Part shown: one piece after another, positions 10,701 through 18,700 of the stretch
Position numbering within the stretch: position 1 is the first letter of the stretch
Layout of the letters: the number at the start of each line of letters is the position of its first letter
Assembly (NCBI GenBank): GCA_000310025.1
Contig: FN649730.1
Coordinates: forward strand, 1,355,991-1,390,914
Origin: Ectocarpus siliculosus
Lineage: Eukaryota; Sar; Phaeophyceae; Ectocarpales; Ectocarpaceae
DNA: 34,924 nt
Direction of reading: 5' to 3'
Notes under the pieces: model-generated
Told to the model about the DNA's origin: nothing
What the model saw: only the letters and a program-made list of their open reading frames with translations
Databases searched by the model: none
Translations under genes and position numbers: made by a program

Positions 10701-12641
10701 AAGTGGGGTCACGCCCACTCTCTCCCCGTCCAGGACGCCCAGGTTAAGCAATCGCGTCCTCGCAGCGTCGGCGATAATGCGGCGGCTAAGAAAGCCGTAC
10801 GGCACGGGGGGGGCGCCGTCCAGACAATGGGTGACCAGCGGCCCCGCACTGGCGGTAGCTCTAACGAGGGCGAGGGGAAGGGGCCTACCGCGGCGGACGA
10901 AGGATTGTCCCAAGCCCATGCGGATGCCGGTTCGGTCCACAAGCCGGCGGAGGCGAGCCACCGCGACAATACCAAGCCCAAAACGACGACGACGGGGGCG
11001 AGCAGGCACAAGCGGTCCGTGAGCAGCGGTCACGGAGGCAGCGCCGACGTCTCCCACATGTTGACGGAGTCCTCCTTCCCCTCCATCGCCACCGTGGAGT
11101 ACAACAAGGACACGTGGGGCGCCACCGCCGACACCCCGGGCACCGGCCGCGGACCTGCCATCAGCCCCTCCGCCGTATTCACGCCGCTTGCCGCTAGAGG
11201 TCGCTCGTCCGACAGCAGCCCTGCCGGCGCCGCTACGCCTACCGGCACCGCTAGGCCTACTGGCGCTAGGACAGCGGCCTCCACAGGGTACCGAAGGTCG
11301 GCCACCGTGGGAGCCGCGGACGACCTCCCCGCTGCCGCCCGACTCCCGAAGGCGGCGGCGCTCAGGGGAAGCCGAACCCCGCGGGGCCGTGACGAGTGCC
11401 TGCCGACCTACACCGACGCCTGCCTGCACTCCAAGCCGCGCAGCCGCGGCGGCCGCAAGCCGTTCGGCAAAGGGTCGTGGTGGGACGAGATCGACACAAC
11501 CGCGGCGTCGACCGGTCGCGGCGGCGCTGTTGCCGTTACCGGCGGCGAGGCGACAGCGAGGTTTCGCCCGTCGCCCGTCAACACCACAGACCTCTCCCGC
11601 GATGACGGCGGTAGCACCGCTCCTGCGGCAGCTGCTTCTGCTGCAGCTGCTTCTGCTGCGGGAGAAATCACAACAAGGACGGCGTCCGGCGCCGTGACAT
11701 CGTACCCCTCTCCGTGGCAGCGCCGACCGAACGCGCAGGTTATCCTCAGCCCGCTGAGCTCCACGATGTCGGGGAAGAGTTCGGCGTGCGGCAGCGGGGT
11801 TAACCCTACCAAACCGGCTGCGCACGAAAATGAATCCACGGCGGCGATGTCGAAGAGCGGGGCCGGGGGATCCGGTGGGGGCCGGAGAGAGACCCTCAAG
11901 CCCAAGATTAAGGAGCAGTTTTCTACCGAGGGGCTGTTCGGGACGCCCGCAAGGGTCTCCCGGAAGCCGGCGACCGCGGGCGATACGCCCCCCGGCGGCG
12001 ATGAGGGGACCGGCCGCGTGGCTGAAGTGTCGCCTTCGGAACCCGGGATTCTCGACAATCTGGACAACGCCCCCTCCTTCACAAGAACCTTCAGGTCGCT
12101 GTCGAGCGGTACCCTTGAGTGGGAGTCAGGCAGGAGCTTCGGTGCCCTGGGCTGCGACGCGAAGATCAGCTTTTTCCCTGAGGGTTTGTCGTCGGTGCGC
12201 TCGCCGGCCGGCCTGGTCGCCGCGTCTACCGCCCGCGGCGGCGGCAGCGGCAGCGGCTCCAATAGCCTCGGCAGCGGCGGTAGCGACGCGATTGGCTTCA
12301 TCGGCATCTCCAGCGAAGGGACCTTGCACGGAGGCGGCCTTAATCGCGCGAGAGGCGGAGGTGCTGGCAGCGAAAAGAGCGAAGTGAGCCGCGGAGGTCT
12401 GCTGAAGCGCAGCAGGAAGGACGTCATCGCTCACTATATGAACGGGCTCCGGCGGGACCGCGTAGAATCTTTCGAGCCGAGCGCTGAGTTTTTCCGGCCG
12501 TTCGAGAGGTCTGACGCTAAGCCCGTTGGGAGTCAACCGCCTGCGGCAACCAGGGGAGCGGGAGATAAGACAGCGCCTGCCCAGGCTAAGGCATCAGCCG
12601 CGGCTCGCCAGAGTCGCTGGGCGAGGCTCCCGACCTTCTGA
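1333..12641 (+). CDS. Receptor-like multi-pass membrane protein with Pmp-type beta-helix ectodomain (3' part of gene, 11 exons)
   Basis: Predicted exons are 1333-1416, 1996-2111, 2885-3236, 4479-4732, 4988-5135, 6151-6297, 6473-6765, 7525-7749, 8794-9150, 9398-9649 and 10062-12641 (stop TGA). All have GT donors and AG acceptors. Codon phase matches at every junction, giving about 1600 residues in one frame. Domain order is beta-helix repeats of the chlamydial Pmp type (about residues 1-265), a Cys-rich EGF-like/GCC2-GCC3-like stalk (about 270-390), about eight hydrophobic helices (about 395-770), then a roughly 830-residue low-complexity tail. The first exon starts in phase 1, so the start codon and probably a signal peptide lie left of the window. 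The layout suggests a plasma-membrane receptor or adhesion protein with outside N-terminus and inside C-terminus; the role is inferred, the ligand unknown. Similar beta-helix plus multi-TM proteins occur in stramenopiles. Exon calls are strong; missing small exons cannot be excluded. Confidence 0.85.
1400..1645 (+). repeat. Decayed tandem copies of exon 1 end and its splice donor
   Basis: The end of exon 1 and start of intron (cagctgtacgagaac... ending 'ggag|gtaatt', about 1379-1422) reappears at about 1504-1548 as 'cagctgtaccggaacaaatc' running into 'ctgaggtaatta', and as a shorter fragment (cagctgtgtgcatacgag) at about 1625-1642. Flanking 'ggccct.tggg' blocks repeat too, so the unit is about 110-125 bp. 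The second copy has an in-frame TGA before its donor-like site, so it is a relic and not an alternative exon. Confidence 0.75.
2385..2466 (+). repeat. Dispersed repeat copy with C-rich tail, intron 2
   Basis: This copy has the core 'ggacgcgtggtcaatggtct' followed by 'acccgct', 'atgcaaaacatgag', 'gtac' and a run of Cs. The same core occurs twice at 7367-7497, and a weaker form near 300-385. The core 'tggtcaatggtct' resembles a tRNA A-box, so a tRNA-derived short interspersed element is possible, but I see no B-box at a fixed distance and the family remains unassigned. Confidence 0.6.
4055..4342 (+). repeat. Intron 3 tandem duplication and GGT microsatellite
   Basis: A unit of about 145-150 bp ('gtgttggattttg', 'gctgttggtagtggtggtggta', 'ttcttcgtggtgatg') occurs at about 4061 and again at about 4211. 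The second copy ends in an uninterrupted (ggt)n run at about 4312-4339. Related 'gatggt..atcgacggttgtt' pieces lie at 3288-3308. Everything lies inside the 1242-bp intron 3 and is not coding. Confidence 0.7.
4988..6520 (+). CDS. Exons 5-7 (start): Cys-rich EGF/GCC2-GCC3-like stalk
   Basis: Exon 5 (4988-5135) encodes a Cys-rich acidic segment with CRFGLVCSRC and CASEC. Exon 6 (6151-6297) encodes 'LPGYYRSS' followed by Cys-rich spacing 'ECFYEDACEGG' and 'YCAAGYTGP'. Exon 7 continues 'YCAVCTAGFSPGYFHSCKSC' just before the first membrane helix. The pattern (G-Y-W/Y-R, then C-x5-C-x-G-G, then G-Y-x-G-P-x-C-A-x-C) is common in large stramenopile and ciliate membrane proteins, where it resembles EGF-like and ephrin-receptor-like (GCC2/GCC3) folds. 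Its place between beta-helix and membrane fits an extracellular disulfide-bonded stalk. The Tyr before CAVC is made by the exon 6/7 splice (T + AT). Confidence 0.75.
5137..5345 (+). repeat. Intron 5 degenerate tandem repeat
   Basis: Three diverged copies of a 'cgtagtggtaaacccgctc' and 'ttgggtta' unit followed by 'gctgtgtc' occur at about 5146-5200, 5209-5265 and 5305-5345. They lie just behind the exon 5 donor at 5136. No coding potential was seen. Confidence 0.55.
6473..10145 (+). CDS. Exons 7-11 (start): multi-pass membrane domain, about eight helices
   Basis: Hydrophobic segments occur in exon 7 (FYVVSAVGVLVLLAVVFMAA, then LTAIKIVVVVWQIV at the exon end), exon 8 (LLLTTICPAVVLGLLGCTYLV), exon 9 (SVALFIMFVIYATVSYTIF and YAGLMILVYPVGIPCVFGWW), exon 10 (QVAIVLLLAIVFMVVSEFL and YVVFASMYLALLLRV) and the start of exon 11 (VLVIAHAAMLLVVVLQGLLI). 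Loops carry features typical of one conserved family: 'VEYPGAYKDFL' with 'NLDLGF' in exon 8, 'VCDPLDDG' with 'LRSDYSLTC' in exon 9, 'PYKPSTYYYE' at the exon 9 end running into 'VVECFRRIALTG' of exon 10. I do not assign channel or GPCR activity: no pore motif or DRY-like motif is visible. Confidence 0.8.
7367..7497 (+). repeat. Two dispersed-repeat copies upstream of exon 8
   Basis: Two head-to-tail copies of the 'gaggacg.gtggtcaatggtct' repeat lie at about 7367-7430 and 7435-7497. The second ends in a C-rich tract only about 30 bp before the exon 8 acceptor (7523-7524), so the repeat now forms part of the pyrimidine-rich acceptor region. A (tgt)n microsatellite lies in the same intron at about 7066-7087. 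Confidence 0.65.
7724..7827 (+). repeat. Four 26-bp tandem repeats that copy the exon 8 end and splice donor
   Basis: Units are 7724-7749, 7750-7775, 7776-7801 and 7802-7827, each ending 'aagag' before a GT. The first unit is the coding end of exon 8 and the other three are in the intron. Possible donors therefore exist at 7750, 7776, 7802 and 7828. Only the first keeps the frame without a stop into exon 9 (8794). Use of 7776 shifts the frame by 26 nt, and reading beyond meets TAG at 7777-7779. Confidence 0.85.
10062..12641 (+). CDS. Exon 11: last membrane helix and long disordered C-terminal tail
   Basis: This single 2580-bp terminal exon starts after an unusually long T tract (10046-10058) and acceptor 'ctag', with Val-Phe-Ser-Gly, and ends at TGA 12639-12641. 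After the last membrane helix the product is about 830 residues rich in Ser, Gly, Ala, Thr, Pro and basic residues, including an Ala-rich run near 11622-11665 and a Gly/Ser run near 12235-12290. It is probably disordered and cytoplasmic, with many possible phosphorylation sites. Near the end (about 12415-12515) is a segment of normal composition, with 'DVIAHYMNGLRRDRV' followed by 'FEPSAEFFRPFERSD', which may be a conserved peptide for partner binding. Long open frames on the opposite strand here follow from GC-rich codon use. Confidence 0.85.
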   Translation, partial: VFSGVLVIAHAAMLLVVVLQGLLIFAGWGDLVETPGALANLDDTAFVSKRGGSLSDGDVDEARDGGHYRGYLRYGNAPAWGGDTRGFDEMINNPQSLRENNRPSTFSTGAAAERGKRWEIWERPLPKARSSFFPSPTGTKRKVVPEADAGRSRDDLSVRGVKGRPSPEVSRSNSWTSSTGGDASPSTVVYQAATPNKVAAGEEDRIRSRANPKKWGHAHSLPVQDAQVKQSRPRSVGDNAAAKKAVRHGGGAVQTMGDQRPRTGGSSNEGEGKGPTAADEGLSQAHADAGSVHKPAEASHRDNTKPKTTTTGASRHKRSVSSGHGGSADVSHMLTESSFPSIATVEYNKDTWGATADTPGTGRGPAISPSAVFTPLAARGRSSDSSPAGAATPTGTARPTGARTAASTGYRRSATVGAADDLPAAARLPKAAALRGSRTPRGRDECLPTYTDACLHSKPRSRGGRKPFGKGSWWDEIDTTAASTGRGGAVAVTGGEATARFRPSPVNTTDLSRDDGGSTAPAAAASAAAASAAGEITTRTASGAVTSYPSPWQRRPNAQVILSPLSSTMSGKSSACGSGVNPTKPAAHENESTAAMSKSGAGGSGGGRRETLKPKIKEQFSTEGLFGTPARVSRKPATAGDTPPGGDEGTGRVAEVSPSEPGILDNLDNAPSFTRTFRSLSSGTLEWESGRSFGALGCDAKISFFPEGLSSVRSPAGLVAASTARGGGSGSGSNSLGSGGSDAIGFIGISSEGTLHGGGLNRARGGGAGSEKSEVSRGGLLKRSRKDVIAHYMNGLRRDRVESFEPSAEFFRPFERSDAKPVGSQPPAATRGAGDKTAPAQAKASAAARQSRWARLPTF

Positions 12642-15600
12642 TTTTCGGTACGGGGCCGGTTAGAGCGTGGTGAAGCTTGTCTTTGGTATAGTTTTCTGTG
12701 GACAGGCCTCGTTAGTGCGTGGCCTTACGCTATCCCCACGCGTCTCCTTGGCATGGGTGGAATGTTGAGAGTTTCTCGTCGGGGTTCTGTGCGGTTGTCG
12801 TTCACGCCCGGAGCCATCGAACGAAGCAAGGGAGCGTCAGTTTTTATCGCGGGGGAGCCATAGGAGGAGCATTGGTTATTTTTCTAGAGTGAGTTCCAAG
12901 GCGTAGCAGTAGCATGACGAGGGCTGGCGTGCCCGCTGCACACGAAGCAGCCGTTGCCGTTGCAGAGGAGGATGAACTTTCCACCAGTTATGTGCTGCTG
13001 TGCCAATAGCCGGTAGGCTCGCACGCCCGGAACGACGTTCGACCGCCAAGTTGGCAGGCAAGCCTGGACATCACTTATTTTTTTTGTTTGTGCGGAGGTG
13101 TGTGTTAACAACGTGTTCTGTGTGGATGAAGTTATTAGTGTCCGGAGTCTATGTCACGATGAGCCATTGAGATTTACTGTGTGGGTGACCTTCACGCGTG
13201 GTTGAAGGGGGGTGTTTCAGCTACGGCAAAGTCGATCCCGCCCTTCCTTGTCGTTAGACGCCTTTCAAAACACGAATTACAACTATTCCGTCCACGTGGT
13301 AATCTACGGCATCACGAGTGGCTTGCTGCTATTCTCCAGCGAAATGGAATGTGTTCAGTATAGTGCTATTCTCTGGCAAGTTGAAAGTATGTTCAGTATA
13401 ATAGTGGTATCGCATGTGTGTGAGTGCAAGGAGTGGTCTGTTGGCGTGTAAGCCAAGACAACAGCAGTGACAGTATTTTTCGCTCCAGTTTTGCAGGTGT
13501 TTCGGGGTCGTGTTCGTGTTTTGTTACTGTTCAGTCGATGCAATTTGTCTGTGTAACTTGTCGTCATCTCCTCCCCACCCTTGATGATTGTCAGAGAAAC
13601 AGTACTTATCAGGGTCGTCTTGTTGGTGCTATCCGTGTCTGCGCAGACAGGTTGTCTTGACGGGAGATTGCCTACTACCATCCGAGAAATGTGAGGACTG
13701 CTACCGCTGTATCTCGATTGGCTCGTTTCAAACGTATGTTCGTGACGCGTGCATGCCTCGGAAGTATCCAGCAAGCCGTAGGAGGAGGTCTTGGTTTTTC
13801 TGCACGAGTCTGTCTACCCCATCTATCACCTTCAACGTTGCCGACATGGGGAAAGGCCGTTCACGTGTGGTGGGTATGTTTTGTACAAACTGTCGCTTGG
13901 CGTGGTTTTTTACCTCATGTGCCTTCATTGGGATGAACAACAAAATAACCCCTCCAACGACGACGACAGCGGTGTAGTTCTTCTTCGAAAGCAATTCAAG
14001 GGGTACGAAAGACAAAAAAAGCGTTTTTCTGTACAAATTGTCGCTATCTGGCACAGTGCCGGTACCTCTAATTGTTAGGTGTGTCCGTGCCGAACCCCCA
14101 CGGGTGGCCAAAGGGAGGTTGTAAGTGGTGCCCAACCTCCCCGGGGTCAGGTTGGGACGTTGGGGATCGACCTTGGACAACATGTAGTCTACGCTGCCCG
14201 TCCGCCCTATTGAATGGACCAACGTCGCAATCTGTGATGCGGGGCTAGCTTCATATGTCGGCGTACAACCTGACCCTAGCGAGGTTGTGGGGAGGTTGTG
14301 CACCAGATACAACCTGCTTTGGCCACCCGTGCCCGGGGGGAGGATAAGCGGTCCTTACTTGCATCCATCCGCAGAGAACATGTAAGCGCCCGAAGCAGGG
14401 GCGAGGAAAACACTTCATCCGCGTGGAGAACAAAAAACGATCTACCTTGCGCAATTCCCGCGGTTTTGTGTGGTGCGGTGTACATACATGTCGGACACAT
14501 GATGTGGATACTTCGGAGGGATTGTGCGGGGGGTTATGAACGACTTGTTTTGCTCTAGACAACGTGCTTGAGACGGGCTGCTAGTGAGTTTGATCTGCCG
14601 GCCTCGCGGCATTCACCGTGCACCAGAACGAAATTTTTACGCCAACCGTCGTGCTTATGCCGAACATCGGTCGGTCTGGTTTACCGTATGGCAGCGGAGG
14701 CACAGAGAGAGGCACTCAGTCAGGCATTCCGAAAAAGACATTCGCCCGCAATGTATCTAGACTACGTCTATAATAGCAGTGCTATTGTTCTTCGCCGTAT
14801 TGCATTATTCGACTGTGTCTCTGAAACTGCAACCACAACCCTTCACCACATTATTACACCATCCAATTGTGTGCGCCTTTCTATGTACAAACCAAGTAGT
14901 TACGAAACACTTAGCAACCAAACGCCACTCTCCGCCTAGAGCGCTATCGCCGTGGCGAAATCGAAGCTACCTACAGTAGCTTTCCCGTTCGACCTCACAA
15001 GAAATTCAACGTGGAACCCCCACGGCTACGTGCCGACAAGAGACTTTCCAACAAATAATCACCCCCCTTTTCACTGAATTAACCAAAGTCTCTCCCATCA
15101 CTCCAACACATAAAGCATCAGTCCACAAAAAAAATGTAATAGACTTAGACAATCGACTCAATCCACCCAAAACGTCAAACGATAAAACAATAAATAGGAC
15201 ACCTCACACATGCATGCATGATGCCCTTGAAGGTGAAAACAAGCCAAATGCACAACGCAGAATAATCTCGCCCTTCCCCCCTGATTTGCTCACCATCTGC
15301 GGAATCGCCAGGGAGAAGAACTCTTCGCCGGAGGAATCGAACAATGCTATCCTCCACATAAATACCATAAAATGATATGTATCCGCGCCCACGAAAAACC
15401 GGCGGCTGGCTCTCAATAGGCATGTGTTCTTTCCCTCTACACTACCCCTCCCGCGTTACGATAGTAACGGCTTGCTGACGTTCGCACCAAACAAAGTTCA
15501 ACACCAACCAAATCCAAACATAAAAGTAGTTGTTACAAGTGCGTGTAGCCATCGGCATTTTCCCTTCGTCTGAAAACATTCCCCGGGAAAATGGGACGTC

Positions 15601-15715
15601 AGGGCAGCCTTTTCGGTATAACTTCGGCGGAGAGACACCGCTGCGAAACAAACGCTCTGAGAACAATCCCTGATCACAAATCTATTCGTGACGGGTATAT
15701 TGTTCGCGCGGGACA
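12642..15715. other. Convergent intergenic region with the 3' ends of both genes
   Basis: This 3.07-kb stretch lies between the stop of the plus-strand receptor gene and the stop of the minus-strand modular gene, and must hold both 3' untranslated regions. I found no frame with recognisable protein features. A short direct repeat ('gctattctc...ggaatgtgttcagtata') occurs at about 13328-13362 and 13364-13402. An inverted-repeat element lies at 14099-14331. The part near 15000-15300 is AT-rich and contains AATAAA-like strings on the plus strand, but no poly(A) site can be fixed by eye. Confidence 0.6.
14099..14331. mobile_element. Small non-autonomous DNA element with long terminal inverted repeats
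   Basis: The left arm, about 14099-14154, starts 'cacgggtggccaaag' and contains 'ggttgta', 'ggtgc', 'caacctcccc' and 'gggtcaggttg'. It is matched by the reverse complement of the right arm, about 14266-14331, which ends 'ctttggccacccgtg'. The right arm has about 10 extra bases. The element is about 233 bp with a central spacer of about 110 bp and no open frame. A 3-bp 'ccc' borders both ends and could be a target-site duplication. The CAC start plus 3-bp duplication recalls CACTA-type elements, but it is too short to assign. Confidence 0.7.
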
Positions 15716-15780
15716 CTAGGGGCAAGGGGTGCAGTCATCGCAGTCTCCGCAACCGCGGCAGATCTGGCCCAGGCCGAAGT
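15716..15780 (-). CDS. Modular protein exon 9: terminal half-module and stop
   Basis: This 65-bp exon follows acceptor 'ccgcag' and encodes FGLGQICRGCGDC, DDCTPCP, then TAG at 15718-15716. It completes the sixth Cys module, so the protein ends right after the last CP with no membrane anchor or GPI-like hydrophobic tail. That supports a released or wall-bound protein. Confidence 0.85.
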
Positions 15781-18700
15781 CTGCGGAGGGTAGAACGCGA
15801 AGCAAGGGCGGAATAAAAGGTACGGCGAGGGGAAAAGGGAGCGGAGGTGAAGATGGCGTGCTATGATGCTATACTGGGCGTGTCAGGACCATGCCCCTTG
15901 GAGGGCAGAATTAAAGTTGTTCGCCCAGCGAAGTATCGACGGAACTCGGTGGCCGAACGAACTATATGGCGATCGGATTGTTGTCTGACTCACGCCGTGA
16001 AGTGGTGTATCCTACTGTAATTTACCGGGCCAGCCCAGTTTCTGGGCGGGATAGGGCAGGAAAAAGTGCCCACCGATGGAAAGGGCGATGCCACACCAGA
16101 ACACCTTCTGTACACCGAAAACCTTGCACGCTTTTACTCGCGAAGCATTCTGCGGTCGCCTGGCAAGGCATTTGTGACCCCACACCATTCTCAACATTAC
16201 AAAGCAGTCGTTTTAGGAAACGGATTGTTACCTCCTTTCGACCTCACGTTTTCCAAGCGCAAACTTTGTAGCCCCATATAGTACCTTGTGTGAGAATATA
16301 GAAACGGAACGCGACCGGCTACAGAGACGACGAACACAGGCCTCGACGACGGGGGGCGATTGCTGAGGAGGACTCACAGTTGCAGTGGGCGATGTCAGAG
16401 CTTCCGTCGACGCATCGGGGGTCGCAGATGATTTGCTTCCCGCCGTCCGGGTAGGCGGCCAGAGACTCCATCTGGGCCTCGGTGAGGTTCGAGCAGACGG
16501 AGCACTCGTCGTCGTCAACAGCACCGTCGGCTCCGAGCGGCATCATCGTCGGCGAGGGAGTAGGCACTTCGGGCTCTGGCGTCTCGGCAACGGTCGGCGG
16601 TGTGGTCTCCGGCGTCTCGGGGGAGGGCGTGTGCATCACCGGCTTAGCGGAAGGCGCGGGTGTCTCGGGCGTGACGGGGCTCGGAGTGAAAAGATCATCA
16701 AAGCCGAGGTCGGGCACCATCGTCGGTGAGGACGTTGTTTCGGGCGCGGGAGTTGCCCCTGGGCAAGGCTCGCAGAGAGAGCATTCGCCGCAGCCCCTGC
16801 AGATCTGTCCCAGGCCGAAGTCTGGGTGGAGCGAATGGATTTCGGGCGGTGAAATGTGGGCACGGGAGGGTCTTTGTTAGGTGGCGTGTTTTTCCCGAGG
16901 CGGTGACACCGAATATGATCGTGGCCGTGTGTTAAGATGCACAGCATATCCGCGATGCTACAAGTCAGCGGATATGCTGTACATCTTAACACGGTGGCCC
17001 ACGCTCTAGACTAGCTGGCAGTGCCCCTCTTTTCGATTAGCTTTTTCCTTCCGACCGTGTTCGCTCGATACTTTGTTCCCCGCAATACACCATCTGTCTC
17101 ATCGCCGTGCGGTCTCTCACGCCCACCAGCAATTCTAAGGATGATCATTAGCGGGCGCGAAGCATGCCCGTCTTCAAATATTTGGCACGCTTTGGAACAT
17201 GAAACAGTCGCTAGCAGTGGCGAGGGCAACACTTTTCTCGGAGGTCAACGGGCCGGAGCCGAAAATTCAATTTTACTCCGAACCCCCCCTCGACTCACAG
17301 TTGCAGTGTAGAGGGTCGGTGACGCCGTCCAAGCAGGAAGGGTCACACACCACCTGCTTCCCGCCGTTGTCGTAGCTGGCCAGAACCGCTACTTGCTCGT
17401 CTGTCAGGTTCGAGCAGACGGAGCACTCGTCGTCGTCGACAGCACCGTCGGCTCCGAGCGGCATCATCGTCGGCGAGGGAGTAGGCACTTCGGACTCTGG
17501 CGTCTCGGCAACGGTCGGCGGTGTGGTCTCCGGCGCCTCGGGGGAGGGCGTGTGCATCACCGGCTTAGCGGAAGGCGCGGGTGTCTCGGGCGTGACGGGG
17601 CTCGGAGTGAAAAGATCATCAAAGCCGAGGTCGGGCATCATTGTCGGTGAGGATGTGGTTTCGGGCGCGGGGGTTGTCCCCGGGCAAGGCTTGCAGGACG
17701 AGCATTCGCCGCAGCCCCTGCAGATCTGTCCCAGGCCGAAGTCTGGGTGGTGCGGGTGGAGATGTGGCGGGGAAGCACGGAGAGCGGGGGACGTAGTAGT
17801 TAGACGGCGTTGTTGTACCTGTCGGCGACACAAGAGACCTGTGTGGGCACTTTGAACTATCGACAGAGGGAGGAAGACTGACTAGCGAACAGTCAGGTGC
17901 TTACAGCATAGGAACACCTAGAATGGCAGAAACATAACATAGTCTTTTTCGGAGACAGGGATAAAAAAAGCACTCGAATAGCATTGGACAACGTCGCGAA
18001 AGTTGACGAGAAGATCACATTGTTGGCAGGGAAAAGGTGGTTGGGGTTGTGAGAGACTGGAAATGGCTCACCCAATAAGCTATGGGATGACCGGAAACTT
18101 GTAAATCGCGTCGAGAGCACTCTCGCTCGCGTGCAACTGCCTGCGCTCGCAGCACTCTCGTTGAAATTGTGTTTTTGTCTTTCGTTTTTCCCTCTCTGTG
18201 TGTGCGTCGTCGGTGTACGCGGCGGTCTCTGTTGTTCTATGTAGTGCGCCTCTGTCAGTGCATCACGCTGCTTTTCTTCTGGCCGCCTTGGCCTGCGGAC
18301 TTCGCGGCCGAGGCCCACACTCCAGCTGGCGGTGCCGCAAAATTCAAGATCAATCTGAACCTCCCCGACTCACAGTTGCAGTGCAGAGGATCGGTGACGC
18401 CGTCCAAACAGGAAGGGTCACACACCACCTGCTTCCCGCCGTTGTCGTAGCTGGCCAGAACCGCTACTTGCTCGTCTGTCAGGTTCGAGCAGACGGAGCA
18501 CTCGTCGTCGTCGACAGCACCGTCGGCTCCGAGCGGCATCATCGTCGGCGAGGGAGTAGGTACTTCGGGCTCCGGCGTCTCGGCAACGGTCGGCGGTGTG
18601 GTCTCTGGCGTCTCGGGGGAGGGCGTGTGCATCACCGGCTTAGCGGAAGGCGCGGGTGTCTCGGGCGTGACGGGGCTCGGAGTGAAAAGATCATCAAAGC

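Noticed and set aside
10617-12427. Long minus-strand open frames (402 and 339 codons) opposite exon 11
   Set aside because: GC-rich, low-complexity coding DNA gives open antisense frames. Their products are Arg/Ala/Pro-rich with no domain, while the plus-strand exon continues a membrane helix in phase.
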